Below, piece after piece: positions 54,909-64,000 of a stretch of 64,000 nt of DNA. This DNA is from Acetobacter oryzoeni (GTDB taxonomy: Bacteria > Pseudomonadota > Alphaproteobacteria > Acetobacterales > Acetobacteraceae): assembly GCF_004014775.2 (NCBI RefSeq), contig NZ_CP042808.1, positions 2,012,001 to 2,076,000 of the forward strand, written 5' to 3'. Position 1 is the stretch's first letter, and every line of letters starts with the position of its first letter. The notes under the pieces are model-generated. The model did not search any database. It saw only the letters and a program-made list of their open reading frames with translations, and was not told where the DNA came from. Made by a program: the position numbers and the translations under genes.

Positions 54909-55328
54909 CTATTTCGGCTTTTCCGTAATGAAATCGATATGGCTGATGCCCGCTTCCTGACACGTCGCCACCAGACGGCCCACACTCTCATAGCGTGTGG
55001 TCACATCTCCGCGGATCTGGATCTGCGGCTGGGGCTTCTGCACCGCCGCCTTCTCCAGCCGGGCCAGAAGATCGGCCCGGTCCCTGATCGGCGTTTCATC
55101 CCAGAAGGTCTGACCATCCGCCGTGACTGCCAAAACCACATTGCTCAGCTTGGTCTGGGTTGGCTGGTTCATGTCCTTGGGCAGCTGCACCTTCACGGTA
55201 TGTGTCGCCACCGGAATGGTGATCAGAAAGATGATCAGCAGCACCAGCATCACATCCACAAGCGGTGTGGTGTTGATGGCGGAGACGACGTCGTCTTCCC
55301 CGCCGCTATCGCCAACCTGCATGCCCAT
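54909..55328 (-). CDS. exbD: ExbD/TolR biopolymer transport protein (first copy)
   Basis: This 139-residue protein has the membrane segment with NTTPLVDVMLVLLIIFLITIPVA and the essential Asp, then a periplasmic part (VVLAVTADGQTFWDETPI). It works with ExbB as the proton channel for TonB. The start MGMQVGDSGG parallels MGMNVGSEST of the second copy, showing they arose by duplication. Gap of 29 bp from the exbB stop. Confidence 0.93.
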   Translation of the reverse strand: MGMQVGDSGGEDDVVSAINTTPLVDVMLVLLIIFLITIPVATHTVKVQLPKDMNQPTQTKLSNVVLAVTADGQTFWDETPIRDRADLLARLEKAAVQKPQPQIQIRGDVTTRYESVGRLVATCQEAGISHIDFITEKPK

Positions 55329-55357
55329 AAGCGTTCTCCTTGCCTTGACCTGAGCGA

Positions 55358-56392
55358 TTAGCCGACGCGGTTGGAAACCGTGGCCGTGGTGGGGGAGTTA
55401 TCCGGGCGCACCACAATCTGATCCACCGCAGCCCCATGACGCACGCCACCGATGAGGATGGACTGCAGGTCAGCAGCAAAGTCACGCACCAGGTCCATGG
55501 CCGTCTTGTTGCGGCGCACCAGCAGGTTGTAGCCCAGAACGGCCGGCACCGCGGTGGCCAGACCAATGGCCGTCATGATCAGGGATTCACCCACGGGCCC
55601 TGCCACCTTGTCGATGGAAGCCTGACCGGCAATGCCGATGGCTGTCAGCGCGTGGTAGATCCCCCACACCGTGCCGAACAGACCGATGAACGGAGAGGTG
55701 GAACCCACGGTGCCCAGAAAGGCCAGACCCTTTTGCAGGCTGTTCTGGATGTTGTTGACCGCGCGCTGGATGGACATGCCCGTCCAGCTATGCAGGTCAA
55801 TGCTTTCCTGCATCGTGCCTTCATGGTGTTCGGCAGCCACAATACCGGTATCGGCGATGTAGCGGAACGGGGATGTGGAAGTGAGTGCGGAAGCACCTTC
55901 CTGAATGCTGTGCTTGGTCCAGAAGCTTTTGGTGGCTTCCTTGGCGGCAGCGAACAGGCGGGCCTGCTCGATGAACTTGGTGATCATGATATACCATGTG
56001 CCCAGGGACATGGTGAGCATGATCAGCAGCACGCCGCGGGCAATGATATCCCCATTGGACCACAGAGCACCCAGACCGTAGGGGTTGGCTTCTTCCTTGG
56101 TGTCTGCTGCAGGTGGCGCCTGTTCGGCCGGGGCGCTGGCAGCAGGTGCAGGCGCTTCTGGCGCCGCAGGGGCTGGGGCTGCATCCGGTGTGGCGGCAGG
56201 TGCCGGTGCGGAAGATGGCGCCGCATCAGGAGCCGGGGCCGTGGCTGCGGGTGCGGGTGCTGCGGGCGCGGCATCCTGCGCAAAAGCCGCAACTGGGGCT
56301 GCAGTGCTCATCAGCAGCGCCAGAGCCGGAGCCGCAAGACCTGACACAAAAGAACGGGGCAGTCTGGTCATCTTCCTCATAATCCTCATCAT
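55358..56392 (-). CDS. exbB: ExbB/TolQ-family motor protein with Ala-Pro-rich leader
   Basis: This 344-residue protein begins with a signal-like segment (LPRSFVSGLAAPALALLMSTAAPVAAFAQ), followed by about 70 residues of Ala/Pro-rich linker expected in the periplasm. The TolQ/ExbB core follows with three membrane segments, including FLGTVGSTSPFIGLFGTVWGIYHAL and GPVGESLIMTAIGLATAVPAVLGYN. It forms the proton-driven pentamer with ExbD. Long AP-rich leaders are seen in other alphaproteobacterial ExbB proteins. Confidence 0.93.
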   Translation of the reverse strand: MMRIMRKMTRLPRSFVSGLAAPALALLMSTAAPVAAFAQDAAPAAPAPAATAPAPDAAPSSAPAPAATPDAAPAPAAPEAPAPAASAPAEQAPPAADTKEEANPYGLGALWSNGDIIARGVLLIMLTMSLGTWYIMITKFIEQARLFAAAKEATKSFWTKHSIQEGASALTSTSPFRYIADTGIVAAEHHEGTMQESIDLHSWTGMSIQRAVNNIQNSLQKGLAFLGTVGSTSPFIGLFGTVWGIYHALTAIGIAGQASIDKVAGPVGESLIMTAIGLATAVPAVLGYNLLVRRNKTAMDLVRDFAADLQSILIGGVRHGAAVDQIVVRPDNSPTTATVSNRVG

Positions 56393-56461
56393 CAGGGCCC
56401 GATCCGGCAGGGTATGGCCATTATGGGCCGGGCAATCCGTTATTGTGTTCGTAAGCTGATC

Positions 56462-57205
56462 TTAGTCATCCAGCTTGAAGTGGATGACATAGACCTTGTG
56501 CAGTTCCTTCACCGGCACACCATTGCGCATGGCCGGGCGATAACGGGCCTTGTGCACGTAATCCAACGCCGCCTGGGCAAAGGCCTGACCACCAGAGACC
56601 GACTGCACCTGGCAGTTGCTGGTCATGCCCGTGGGTTCCACATCACATGCAACCGTCACGCGGCCCTCGATGTTGTCTTCCTCCATTTCTGGGGGATAGA
56701 CCGGCTGCACATGGTTAAGCGGTGCCGTTCCGGCCGTGGTGTCTGGCGCATCGGATGACGGTGCGCTGGCTGCGGGTTCGGTGGCGGCAGGTGGCGCCTT
56801 GGCCGTTTTGGTCTGTGGGGGTGCCGGATGTTTGGGGGGCGCCTTGGCCACATGCTTGATGGGCGGCTTGGGCGGCGGTGGCACCTTGATCTTGGGCGGT
56901 GGAATGAACGGCGGCGGCGGCTCTGCCATCACCGGCGGTGGCGGCGGCGGTGGAGGTGGCGGCGGTGGCGGCTGAGGTGGTGGCAGCACTTCCGTCTGAA
57001 TGGGCGGGTGTTCAACGGGCACGCTCGCCTTCGTGCCCATCCCATACATCAGCCCCCACACACCAGCTCCATGCAAAAGAAGAACCGCTATAAGCGCACC
57101 AGCCCCAACCGCACCACCAGCGCGAAGAACATAACGCTCCTTCCCCTCTGTTCGTTGAGCAGCGTCACTTTCCAGCTTTTCGGAGTGTTCTGAAATATTC
57201 TGCAT
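56462..57205 (-). CDS. tonB: TonB energy transducer
   Basis: The protein has about 247 residues from ATG 57205 with GAGAG upstream; a start at 57271 adds 22 residues and is possible. It has a cytoplasmic start, one membrane segment (GGAVGAGALIAVLLLHGAGVW), a long Pro-rich spacer with a run of 13 prolines and Lys-Pro repeats, and the C-terminal TonB domain from QPVYPPEMEEDNIEGRVTV to YRPAMRNGVPV. It links the ExbBD motor to outer-membrane receptors. The GC-rich codon use of tonB-exbBDD stands out against the flanks. Confidence 0.93.
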   Translation of the reverse strand: MQNISEHSEKLESDAAQRTEGKERYVLRAGGAVGAGALIAVLLLHGAGVWGLMYGMGTKASVPVEHPPIQTEVLPPPQPPPPPPPPPPPPPVMAEPPPPFIPPPKIKVPPPPKPPIKHVAKAPPKHPAPPQTKTAKAPPAATEPAASAPSSDAPDTTAGTAPLNHVQPVYPPEMEEDNIEGRVTVACDVEPTGMTSNCQVQSVSGGQAFAQAALDYVHKARYRPAMRNGVPVKELHKVYVIHFKLDD

Positions 57206-57309
57206 TATGCTCTCGCTGTTTTTGCACTGGCTTGGGCTATTTGTTTCAACAACCCAAGATGTGTCAGCCATGGTTCCAAAGGCTTAAATGTGAACACCTT
57301 CCTTTCCCT

Positions 57310-59781
57310 TTAGAAATCCAAAGAAGTTTTCACATAATACATCCCGCCGCTGAACCCATACGGAGAATAGGATGCGTATTTGGCAAGACCTTGCTGGGTA
57401 TTGGCAATGGAGCTTGGCACACGGGTAGGATGCTTATTTCCTACATTGTTAGCCCCAATACCCACAGTCCACCGCGGGAAAATTTTATAGTCAACTTCCA
57501 GATTGGTAATAAAGCCCGGATTCTGCTGGAACGGTACACTGCCCGCCCCTGTTGGGGATGCCATATAGACAATGGAACCATACCGAAGTTCCTGCGCCAT
57601 AAAGGACCACTTTCCACGCGTCCAATTGACGCTGATCTGCTCACGATTTTTGGGAGCAGAGTGCAACACCATCATCTTGGTATATTCATTTACCAGATCA
57701 GACTTTGCAGAACGAATTTCGTTGTCCGAGAAGTTGATCCCCATAGCAAAGCGGAACTGACCAAGATTTTTTGTGTGCAGGGTATAATCTGCACTCAAAT
57801 CGCCACCAAATGTCTGCGTATTATACAGGTTTGCATAATATGAGAGTGAGGTTGCGCTTTCCAGATTTGCGTTTTTCAGCATTTCCAGAAGAACAGAGTC
57901 ATTCTGATCTACCGAATAGGTTTTTGTGCTCCCCATTCTGCCGTTAATGGCAATGTAATAGAGGTTGCCTGTTACGTGGAAATCATCAACCGGCGTGGAA
58001 TCAAAACCGATTGAGTAGCTACGAGAATATTCCCCTTTCATGCTGCCCGCACCAAGATATTTAGCAATCTGGCTGCCTGCAGGAATCTGGTCTACCGTAT
58101 AGCCAGGATACGGCGCAGAATAGAAGTAGTTCATCGCACCCAAGGTAGGTGGACGATACCCCGTATTCACATTCGCACGGATCGCCCAACGCTTATTAAA
58201 GTTGTAGCGCGTGCCAACAGACCCTGTTTCCACTGTTGCAATGTTATTATAGCTGCCAACACGGCCACCCAATGTCCATTCCCACTGCTTGGTCACGTAG
58301 AAATCAAGATTGACATTACCTTCATAAACATCGCGGTTCTGATAGGTTGCCGCCATGGGAACGTTACCAGGGTGATCTGTTGCGCCCATCCCGCTCCATG
58401 AGGCCATTTCACCTTCAACCATCTGGAAAGTATCGTGGCGATATTCACCACCAAACCGCAGATTGATAGGCCGTGGCGCCCAATCTGGACGGAACGAACG
58501 AGAACCACGCAGGCCAGCCGTTAACTCTGTTGCAACTGAAGCACCATCATAAAAAGATGTTTGCGTGCTGCCGGGTATGGAAACGTTTTCAGAATTGGTA
58601 GTGCGGTAATTCTGCTTATCACGTGCGTAGGTTACATAAGCATCCCATGCAAAACCAAACTTGCGGGCCTTGATGCCGTTATCCGTTTCAAAATCCAGCT
58701 GATCCATTGCAATATAAGGCTGGTTACCAGCTGGATACAGGTCTGGATTGATCCACTCATCAGACGCCGTGTTGGCACGGTAGGTTTCAGGCACGTTGGC
58801 ACGTCTGTGAGAAAACGTGGAAGTGCTGTAGAAATTGAACCCGCTACTTGCCAACGGCACAGACATGTTTTCGCTGATAGTTTCCAGTGTGGATTTAGGA
58901 ATACCTAGCCCACGCTGAACATTGCGGTTTGCCGTTTCATTTCTGGAATCATCAAACATTGTCCCATAAAAATCGCCGCCACGTGTGGTTGGCAATTGAT
59001 GAGAAATCTGCGCTGCAAGATCCAGATAGCCACCATTATGACCCAGCGCCATACCGTAGTTAGCCGAGCCATCCAAGGCCTGACCATCACCTGCATAATA
59101 ACCACTGTTCTTAAAATTAACGCTGCCACCATGCGTATTGTGCTTGAGCACAATGTTTACAGCACCGGCAATGGCATCCTGCCCATAAAGGGCCGAAGCA
59201 CCTTCTGTAACAACTTCAATATGATCAATGGCAGATACTGGAATGAGAGAAATATCAGCAGGCTCACTCCCCCAGTTTGTGCCAGAGTTTGAATTGAAGT
59301 TGGCCCCGATATGCCGGCGATGACCATTCACCAAAATTAGCGTATCATCAGGAGATTGCCCACGCAGCTGCATAGTCTGCACAAATGAACTGGCACCACC
59401 ACCTGGCAAAGCTGCTGTTGTAATAGCCGGGTTTGCCTGTGCCAGAGCAGAGAGCACGTTTGTCTGGCCTGTTTTTAACAGTTCAGCACCCGTCACCACA
59501 GTAACCTGCGTCGTACTATGCTTTTGCGTTACCGGAGAAAATACAGAGTTGCTGGAATGTCCACCAACTTCAACAGCCTCTTCACCACCACGCAATGCCG
59601 CAAGATTTTTGGTGCGTCGGGTTGGCGCTGCTTTTGCACTTTTGGTTTTTTTTACAAGAACCTTTTGTGGGTTTGCTGTTGCAGATGTTGTATCTGCAGC
59701 AAACCCACTTTCTGCCGGAATGAGAGCACCGAATGCCACACTCGCGACAAGCGACAATTCAAACTTTGAGATCCTGGCCAT
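57310..59781 (-). CDS. TonB-dependent outer-membrane receptor
   Basis: This 823-residue protein has a signal peptide (SLVASVAFGALIPAESGFA), a TonB-box-like EEAVEVGG near residue 71, a plug domain (VTVVTGAELLKTGQTNVLSALAQANPAITT, DTLILVNGHRRH, IDHIEVVTEGASALYGQDAIAGAVNIV) and a 22-strand barrel ending in MYYVKTSLDF with a terminal Phe. It is the first gene of the unit with tonB-exbBDD, about 100 bp upstream. The ligand is unknown; iron chelates are common, but the promoter shows no site I can call a Fur box. Confidence 0.92.
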   Translation of the reverse strand: MARISKFELSLVASVAFGALIPAESGFAADTTSATANPQKVLVKKTKSAKAAPTRRTKNLAALRGGEEAVEVGGHSSNSVFSPVTQKHSTTQVTVVTGAELLKTGQTNVLSALAQANPAITTAALPGGGASSFVQTMQLRGQSPDDTLILVNGHRRHIGANFNSNSGTNWGSEPADISLIPVSAIDHIEVVTEGASALYGQDAIAGAVNIVLKHNTHGGSVNFKNSGYYAGDGQALDGSANYGMALGHNGGYLDLAAQISHQLPTTRGGDFYGTMFDDSRNETANRNVQRGLGIPKSTLETISENMSVPLASSGFNFYSTSTFSHRRANVPETYRANTASDEWINPDLYPAGNQPYIAMDQLDFETDNGIKARKFGFAWDAYVTYARDKQNYRTTNSENVSIPGSTQTSFYDGASVATELTAGLRGSRSFRPDWAPRPINLRFGGEYRHDTFQMVEGEMASWSGMGATDHPGNVPMAATYQNRDVYEGNVNLDFYVTKQWEWTLGGRVGSYNNIATVETGSVGTRYNFNKRWAIRANVNTGYRPPTLGAMNYFYSAPYPGYTVDQIPAGSQIAKYLGAGSMKGEYSRSYSIGFDSTPVDDFHVTGNLYYIAINGRMGSTKTYSVDQNDSVLLEMLKNANLESATSLSYYANLYNTQTFGGDLSADYTLHTKNLGQFRFAMGINFSDNEIRSAKSDLVNEYTKMMVLHSAPKNREQISVNWTRGKWSFMAQELRYGSIVYMASPTGAGSVPFQQNPGFITNLEVDYKIFPRWTVGIGANNVGNKHPTRVPSSIANTQQGLAKYASYSPYGFSGGMYYVKTSLDF

Positions 59782-60031
59782 CGCATCACCCTCAAATCCG
59801 GTAGGATTAAGAAAATATCGTATGAAATTATGATACGGTTCCGTTACGTTTTGACGTCATATTTAATATTGATATATCTCCCCTGCGCTCAAGGCAGAGC
59901 TTATATCTCTCGGTAAAACCGAGGTTTTGCATAATAAAAAATCCCCGCAAAGCTGCGCTTACAGCTTTCACGGGGGCTTTCCTATGCAATCAATAGATAC
60001 TCCTAAGTATCTATATTTCTCTTTTAAGCAC
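59782..60031. promoter_or_regulatory. Upstream region of the receptor, with MFS terminator
   Basis: The 250 bp between the receptor start and the MFS stop hold CGTAT/ATACG arms around 59818-59836, the palindrome TGACGTCA (59852-59859), a small hairpin CTCGGT-AAA-ACCGAG (59909-59923) and the MFS terminator. The first two may be regulator sites for the receptor operon. Confidence 0.35.
59943..59975 (-). terminator. Terminator of the downstream MFS gene
   Basis: On the minus strand a GC-rich stem (CCCCGTGAAAGCTG against CAGCTTTGCGGGG, one bulge) is followed by TTTTTTATT. It lies 57 bp after the MFS stop. Confidence 0.85.
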
Positions 60032-61252
60032 TTATGCCATAACAATCGGCTTACGCACTGTCAGCAGCGAAATGAAGCCAGCGAAAATCAACGCAACTGA
60101 ACAACTATACCATGCCATATTAAAATTGCCTGTATATGACACAATATATCCTGTCAGAATTGGCGCTGTAAGCCCAATGGCATTGCTGAAAGTAAGCGTA
60201 ACCCCTGTAACGGATCCTATTTTCTGTCCATCCTGCAACATGTCGGCCAACATGGCTGTGTTGGCACCATTTGCTGCAATCAGACAGCAAAGAGACAGAG
60301 ATAAAATAATAAGGATAGGTGTTGCCTGATGAAAGAAAGGGAGAACACCAATCATCGCACTTCCCATAATACAAAACGCGACAATAAACCGGCGATGACT
60401 AGAATCTGAATGATTGCGGAATACAATGTGCTCCGCAATACGCCCTAAAATAATAGCTCCCACAGCGCCCAGTACATAACATCCTGCCGTACCACTCCCT
60501 GATCCAATAACATTAACATGTAGTTCATGAATAAGGTAAAATGGCACCCAGGACATCAATAGAAAATTCAGAAAGTTTTGAGTACACTGCACAACCAGAA
60601 TGCCGCAAAAGGTTGAAGATCGAAAGAGTGCACATACTTCTGAAAACCGAATAGGGCGAACACGCGGTTGCGCGGCAGTTTTAGCCGGATTTCTATAAAT
60701 CAGCCACCATGCAAGAGCCCAAACAAGCCCAATGGCACCCAAGGCCATAAATTCAAACCGCCACCCTACTTTTGCTATAAGATACGCGCCAGCAATTGTT
60801 CCCCCAGCCAACCCAATCTGCATACCGGTCAGCAATATGGTCATCACTGTTCCACGCTCATGCGGCTTGGCCCAGTTCCGAACTATAGTTGCCCCAACCC
60901 CGAATGTAGGAGCCTCTCCTACCCCCAACAGCATGCGTGATAAAATAAATTGAGTAACATTTTGTGTAAGTCCGCCAAGCACCATGGCACATGACCAAAC
61001 AGAAACAGCCAGACTACCAACCAAACGCGCGCCAACAAGATCCAGAAATATTGTTGAAGGCAAATTCAGCAAAAAATAAGACCACAGAAAGCTGGAAGAA
61101 ACCCACCCCATCTGCACGGAAGACAAGGAGAACTCCTGCCCCAATGCCGGAAGTGAAATAGAAAGAGCTGCGCGGTCTCCATAACTGATGACATACATCA
61201 GAAAAATCATAGTGAAGAATATGTATCTTGATGAACCTGCAGCCTTGTTCAT
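60032..61252 (-). CDS. MFS transporter, anion:cation symporter (ACS) type
   Basis: This 406-residue protein has twelve membrane segments. The opening FLMYVISYGDRAALSISLPALGQEF, with Asp-Arg in the first segment, and SRMLLGVGEAPTFGVGATIVRNWAKPHERGTV are typical of the ACS group that imports organic anions such as hexuronates, glucarate or phthalate-like acids. The substrate cannot be fixed. The gene has its own terminator; the upstream neighbour is a DMT transporter about 130 bp away. Confidence 0.87.
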   Translation of the reverse strand: MNKAAGSSRYIFFTMIFLMYVISYGDRAALSISLPALGQEFSLSSVQMGWVSSSFLWSYFLLNLPSTIFLDLVGARLVGSLAVSVWSCAMVLGGLTQNVTQFILSRMLLGVGEAPTFGVGATIVRNWAKPHERGTVMTILLTGMQIGLAGGTIAGAYLIAKVGWRFEFMALGAIGLVWALAWWLIYRNPAKTAAQPRVRPIRFSEVCALFRSSTFCGILVVQCTQNFLNFLLMSWVPFYLIHELHVNVIGSGSGTAGCYVLGAVGAIILGRIAEHIVFRNHSDSSHRRFIVAFCIMGSAMIGVLPFFHQATPILIILSLSLCCLIAANGANTAMLADMLQDGQKIGSVTGVTLTFSNAIGLTAPILTGYIVSYTGNFNMAWYSCSVALIFAGFISLLTVRKPIVMA

Positions 61253-61383
61253 ATCTTCCTCTACCCTTCAACTTTATGGCTCCAAGAGCCACCCTGCATC
61301 GCGCAGATCATCAATATTACTTACGATACCGAAACATTATGGACGCAATTCACCCGTCTATAAAAGAAAAAACGTCTTTCATA

Positions 61384-62301
61384 TTATGCGCCAGAAGAAG
61401 ATTCTGTTTCTAAAACCACTTTTTGTTTTTGTGGTCGTTCATGCCTTAACATCCACAGGCCTGAACCAATAATCAGCAGACCACCTATAAACATGGCAAC
61501 ACCAGGTATCTCATGAAAACCTAGCCAGCCGATAAGAGCCGCCCAAATCAGACCGCAATATGCAAATGGCCCAATGGCTGAAACCTGAGCCGAAGCAAAA
61601 GCCTCTGTCTGCAACACCTGTGCAATGCCAGCAAAAGCACCAACTGCAATAAGGCATAATACATCAGCCCGTGTTGGCATCTGCCAGACAAAAGGTAGAG
61701 CTGCTGCTGTAGCAATTGTCATTAAAATGGCCTGCCACATTGCAATTGTTGTGCTTTTTTCCGTTGCTGAAAGCTGCCGGATCTGCATGGTTGTTAATGC
61801 CCCAACAGCGCCCTGCCCCAACGCAACAGCGTAAGCCCATGTAGGCACCGTACCATGTGCCGCTCCTAACAGACCCTTGCCGGTTGCAACAATAATAACC
61901 CCAACAAATCCGACACCTACCGCAACCCATCTTTGAACAGATGGCCGTTCATGCATGAATGGGATAGACAGCAAGATGAGAAACAGCGGCTGTGTATAAG
62001 AAAGAACCTGCTGTTCAGCTAACGGCAGATGAGTGACTGCCACAACAGTCATAATCATGCTGATAAGCCCCACAACAGAGCGAATAACATGGCCGCCAAA
62101 GTGGTGCGTTTTTAAAACCAGACCACCACGTAAAGCGATGGCAATAACAAACGGCATTGAAAAGAGATTTCTAAAAAAGACAATTTCAACAACAGAAAGT
62201 GTTGAACCTGTAATTTTTTGAAGCGCATTAAGCAGAGCCGTAAACAATGTTGCCAAGGCAAGAAAATAAGCGCCTCGCGCCAAATTATGCTGCATAGCCA
62301 T
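61384..62301 (-). CDS. EamA/DMT-family membrane transporter
   Basis: This 305-residue protein has ten membrane segments in two EamA repeats, for example IVFFRNLFSMPFVIAIALRGG, VLSYTQPLFLILLSIPFMHERPS and QVSAIGPFAYCGLIWAALIGWLGFHEIPG. It probably exports small metabolites. It is distinct from the other DMT gene in the window (11749). It lies after the pxp genes with a 112-bp T-rich gap, so it may have its own promoter. Confidence 0.87.
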   Translation of the reverse strand: MAMQHNLARGAYFLALATLFTALLNALQKITGSTLSVVEIVFFRNLFSMPFVIAIALRGGLVLKTHHFGGHVIRSVVGLISMIMTVVAVTHLPLAEQQVLSYTQPLFLILLSIPFMHERPSVQRWVAVGVGFVGVIIVATGKGLLGAAHGTVPTWAYAVALGQGAVGALTTMQIRQLSATEKSTTIAMWQAILMTIATAAALPFVWQMPTRADVLCLIAVGAFAGIAQVLQTEAFASAQVSAIGPFAYCGLIWAALIGWLGFHEIPGVAMFIGGLLIIGSGLWMLRHERPQKQKVVLETESSSGA

Positions 62302-62413
62302 TATTGCTCTGCTCCGGACAGAAACATATCCTCTTTTTTCTGTCCTTTTTTGCGCAAAATCATATCCTTTTTCTTACCGTATTTTCCACTGTTATCTGCC
62401 AGATAATGGCAGC

Positions 62414-63175
62414 TTACTCCGTATCCGCCGCAGCAATTCTTCCGCCCATGGCATGAACCTGAGTTGCAATGGCCTCTGCTAATTTATCGGAACCCGCCGT
62501 ATCACTATGCACAAGTATGGAACGTGATTTTATAGGTAATATTTTACCATCAATTGTCGTTACACTTCCTGTTTCCAAGAAGTTCTTTACACGCTCTTTA
62601 ACTTTATCAAGATCATGAATCACTGCCCCTTCCTCCCCACGTGGAACCAGAGCTCCGGTGGATTGATAGGCCCGATCTGCCAGAAAAAGATATCGCACAC
62701 GTAATCCTGCTTTTCTGGCAGCAAGATCGATGGGGTGCCCCTCCATAGCCAGCATAACCAGTTCAGGATCAATTTTTGCAATCACACGGGCTAAGCGGTC
62801 TGCTAAATCCTGATCAGCGTTGGCCATATTCCCAAAAGCAGCATGGTAACTTACATGCCCCACACGCATATCATGCCTTGCAGCAATCCCTTTCAGTGCG
62901 CCAATCTGATAAGCCAGCATCGCTTCCATTTCTTCTGGGCTGACCACCATATTGCGCCGACCAAACCCCATGCGATCTGGCAAACCGGGATGCGCCCCAA
63001 TGCTCACTCCCTGTTCCTTGGCTGCTTTTACCACGCGATCCATAATCAGATGATCACCTGCGTGAAAACCGCACGCGATGTTTGCAGATGAAATCACCTT
63101 CATCAGCGCATCATCATTGGCAACAGTCCACCGGCCAAAGCCTTCGCCAATATCAGCGTTCAAATCAATCTTCAT
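62414..63175 (-). CDS. pxpA: 5-oxoprolinase subunit PxpA (LamB/YcsF family)
   Basis: This 253-residue protein begins MKIDLNADIGEGFGRW and has the segments ISSANIACGFHAGDH, SIGAHPGLPDRMGFGRR and EVFADRAYQ-like FLADRAYQSTGALVPR, all signatures of the family. PxpA with PxpB and PxpC converts 5-oxoproline to glutamate using ATP. Its ATG overlaps the PxpC stop by 4 bp (ATGA). Subunit B should lie upstream, outside the window. Confidence 0.93.
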   Translation of the reverse strand: MKIDLNADIGEGFGRWTVANDDALMKVISSANIACGFHAGDHLIMDRVVKAAKEQGVSIGAHPGLPDRMGFGRRNMVVSPEEMEAMLAYQIGALKGIAARHDMRVGHVSYHAAFGNMANADQDLADRLARVIAKIDPELVMLAMEGHPIDLAARKAGLRVRYLFLADRAYQSTGALVPRGEEGAVIHDLDKVKERVKNFLETGSVTTIDGKILPIKSRSILVHSDTAGSDKLAEAIATQVHAMGGRIAAADTE

Positions 63176-64000
63176 GATTTTTTACCGGCTTTTCCGGCAT
63201 CCCTTCTGATGAGCGATTTTTTGTAAAGTGCCGCAATATCTTGAATATTGTTCAGATAGTCATCAACTTCTTGCATGGCCCGCAAGCCTTCTGCCTGATC
63301 GCATTGCTGGAACTGAATGTAACTTCCGATACGTGCCTGCGCGAGCCGCCACACATCAGCATCAATTACTGTTGCAATACGTGGGTAACCACCAGCAGTA
63401 TTGGCATCTGCCATCTGCACAATAGGCTCCCCAGCAGGAGGAACTTGAATAAGACCCGGAATGACACCGTAAGAACGTAATTCCACAGGGTGCTGCAGTT
63501 TCAGCGCGCCACCTTTTAGGCGGTACCCCAAACGGTTACTTTGCGCTGTGATTTGCCATGATGCATCCCAAAAATGCTTGCGAGAGTCTTCAGAAAACAA
63601 AAGATAATCCGTTGCCGGAATAACCCGTAATGTTACGGTTTTTTCCTTTTCACAGGTTACTTTCAATGCCTGCGATGGTGGAAGCGCCCCAAAGCCATCA
63701 GGCACACACCCTCCGACACATGCAAGATGATCCCCCTGTTCCAAGGGGCGGCCATGATAGCCACCAAATCCACCTCGCAATTGCGTGCTACGGGACCCAA
63801 GAACCTCCGGCACATTAATGCCACCACATACGCAAAGATACATCCGTGCACCAACGGTAGGATGATCAATTGTTAAAACATCTCCGTCTTGGGCAGACAC
63901 AACAAACCAAGGCAGGATTTTTCTTTCGCCAAGTGTGAGAGCACCTTCCCCACCTGTGACAACAAAACTAACTGCTTTGTCGAAACGAACCTTGAATGGA
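63172..64000 (-). CDS. pxpC: 5-oxoprolinase subunit PxpC, 5' end cut by the window
   Basis: The frame is open to the right edge, so the N-terminal part is missing (about 50 residues by comparison with the family). The visible part has VTGGEGALTLGERKILPWFVVSAQDGDVL, ARMYLCVCGGINVPEVLGSRST, GRPLEQGDHLA and the C-terminal KLQHPVELRSYGVIPGLIQVPP with GEPIVQMADANTAGGYPRIATV. This is the biotin-dependent carboxyltransferase-like subunit (AHS2 domain) of the PxpABC complex. A start at 63900 is not real. Confidence 0.92.
   Translation of the reverse strand, partial: PFKVRFDKAVSFVVTGGEGALTLGERKILPWFVVSAQDGDVLTIDHPTVGARMYLCVCGGINVPEVLGSRSTQLRGGFGGYHGRPLEQGDHLACVGGCVPDGFGALPPSQALKVTCEKEKTVTLRVIPATDYLLFSEDSRKHFWDASWQITAQSNRLGYRLKGGALKLQHPVELRSYGVIPGLIQVPPAGEPIVQMADANTAGGYPRIATVIDADVWRLAQARIGSYIQFQQCDQAEGLRAMQEVDDYLNNIQDIAALYKKSLIRRDAGKAGKKS

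Noticed and set aside
54492-57193. Plus-strand frames opposite tonB-exbBDD (up to 302 residues)
   Set aside because: They are complements of GC-rich, Pro/Ala-rich coding sequence; glycine runs mirror the proline run of TonB.
1-64000. CRISPR arrays, rRNA genes, IS elements
   Set aside because: No regularly spaced direct repeats, no rRNA sequence and no transposase were seen anywhere in the window.

Overview
The window looks like a chromosome segment of an acetic acid bacterium, most likely Acetobacter or a close relative. This is inferred from recognised families, not from a database search. Supporting points are the gltDB, rne, hisGD-infA-maf-rng-yacG and nadAC blocks in alphaproteobacterial style, an E. 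coli-length quinone-linked D-lactate dehydrogenase, a small periplasmic cytochrome c, a type II NADH dehydrogenase and several aldehyde/alcohol dehydrogenases.

Layout. 0-13.6 kb: a lipoprotein, a UbiB-type kinase and oligoendopeptidase F, the gltD-gltB glutamate synthase operon, an NDUFA9-like protein, tRNA-Leu, a DMT transporter and a cell-wall amidase. 13.6-21.3 kb: RNase E with a long leader, then hisG-hisD, infA, maf, an RNase G-like protein and yacG, ending at tRNA-Phe. 21.4-32.3 kb: an integrated element of about 10.9 kb bounded by a 17-bp repeat of the tRNA-Phe 3' end. 32.6-37.8 kb: a respiratory/oxidative set (cytochrome c, SDR, aldehyde dehydrogenase, Dld). 37.9-42.5 kb: a divergent amidoligase-type cluster (zinc peptidase and transglutaminase facing a circularly permuted ATP-grasp protein and an alpha-E protein). 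42.6-45.4 kb: nadC, nadA and an NrtR/NadQ-like regulator with a large palindrome in front of nadA. 45.6-54.3 kb: a NemR-like regulator, NDH-2, a succinate-semialdehyde-type dehydrogenase, an MFS exporter, an FMN reductase, a pirin, a LysR regulator and small proteins. 54.4-59.8 kb: a TonB-dependent receptor with its own TonB-ExbB-ExbD-ExbD motor. 60-64 kb: an MFS transporter, a DMT transporter and pxpA-pxpC (5-oxoprolinase), cut by the window edge.

The most interesting item is the 21.4-32.3 kb element. All its recognised genes lie on the minus strand: primase-helicase, HNH nuclease, head-tail connector, large terminase, two unassigned genes in an AT-richer patch, a 50-residue gene, HK97-type capsid, protease, portal, an AlpA-like regulator and the integrase. 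There are no tail, lysis or repressor genes. This content matches the idea of a capsid-forming phage satellite (cf-PICI type), which makes its own heads and takes tails from a helper phage. It also carries a 31-bp inverted repeat rich in GACGCA iterons right after the primase gene (candidate origin), a candidate plus-strand small RNA with its own promoter-like site and terminator, and an integrase whose last codons lie in the attachment site, so its C-terminus should change on excision.

Starts were moved from the longest open frame where a clear overlap, ribosome site or family length argued for it. Functional names rest on motifs read by eye.
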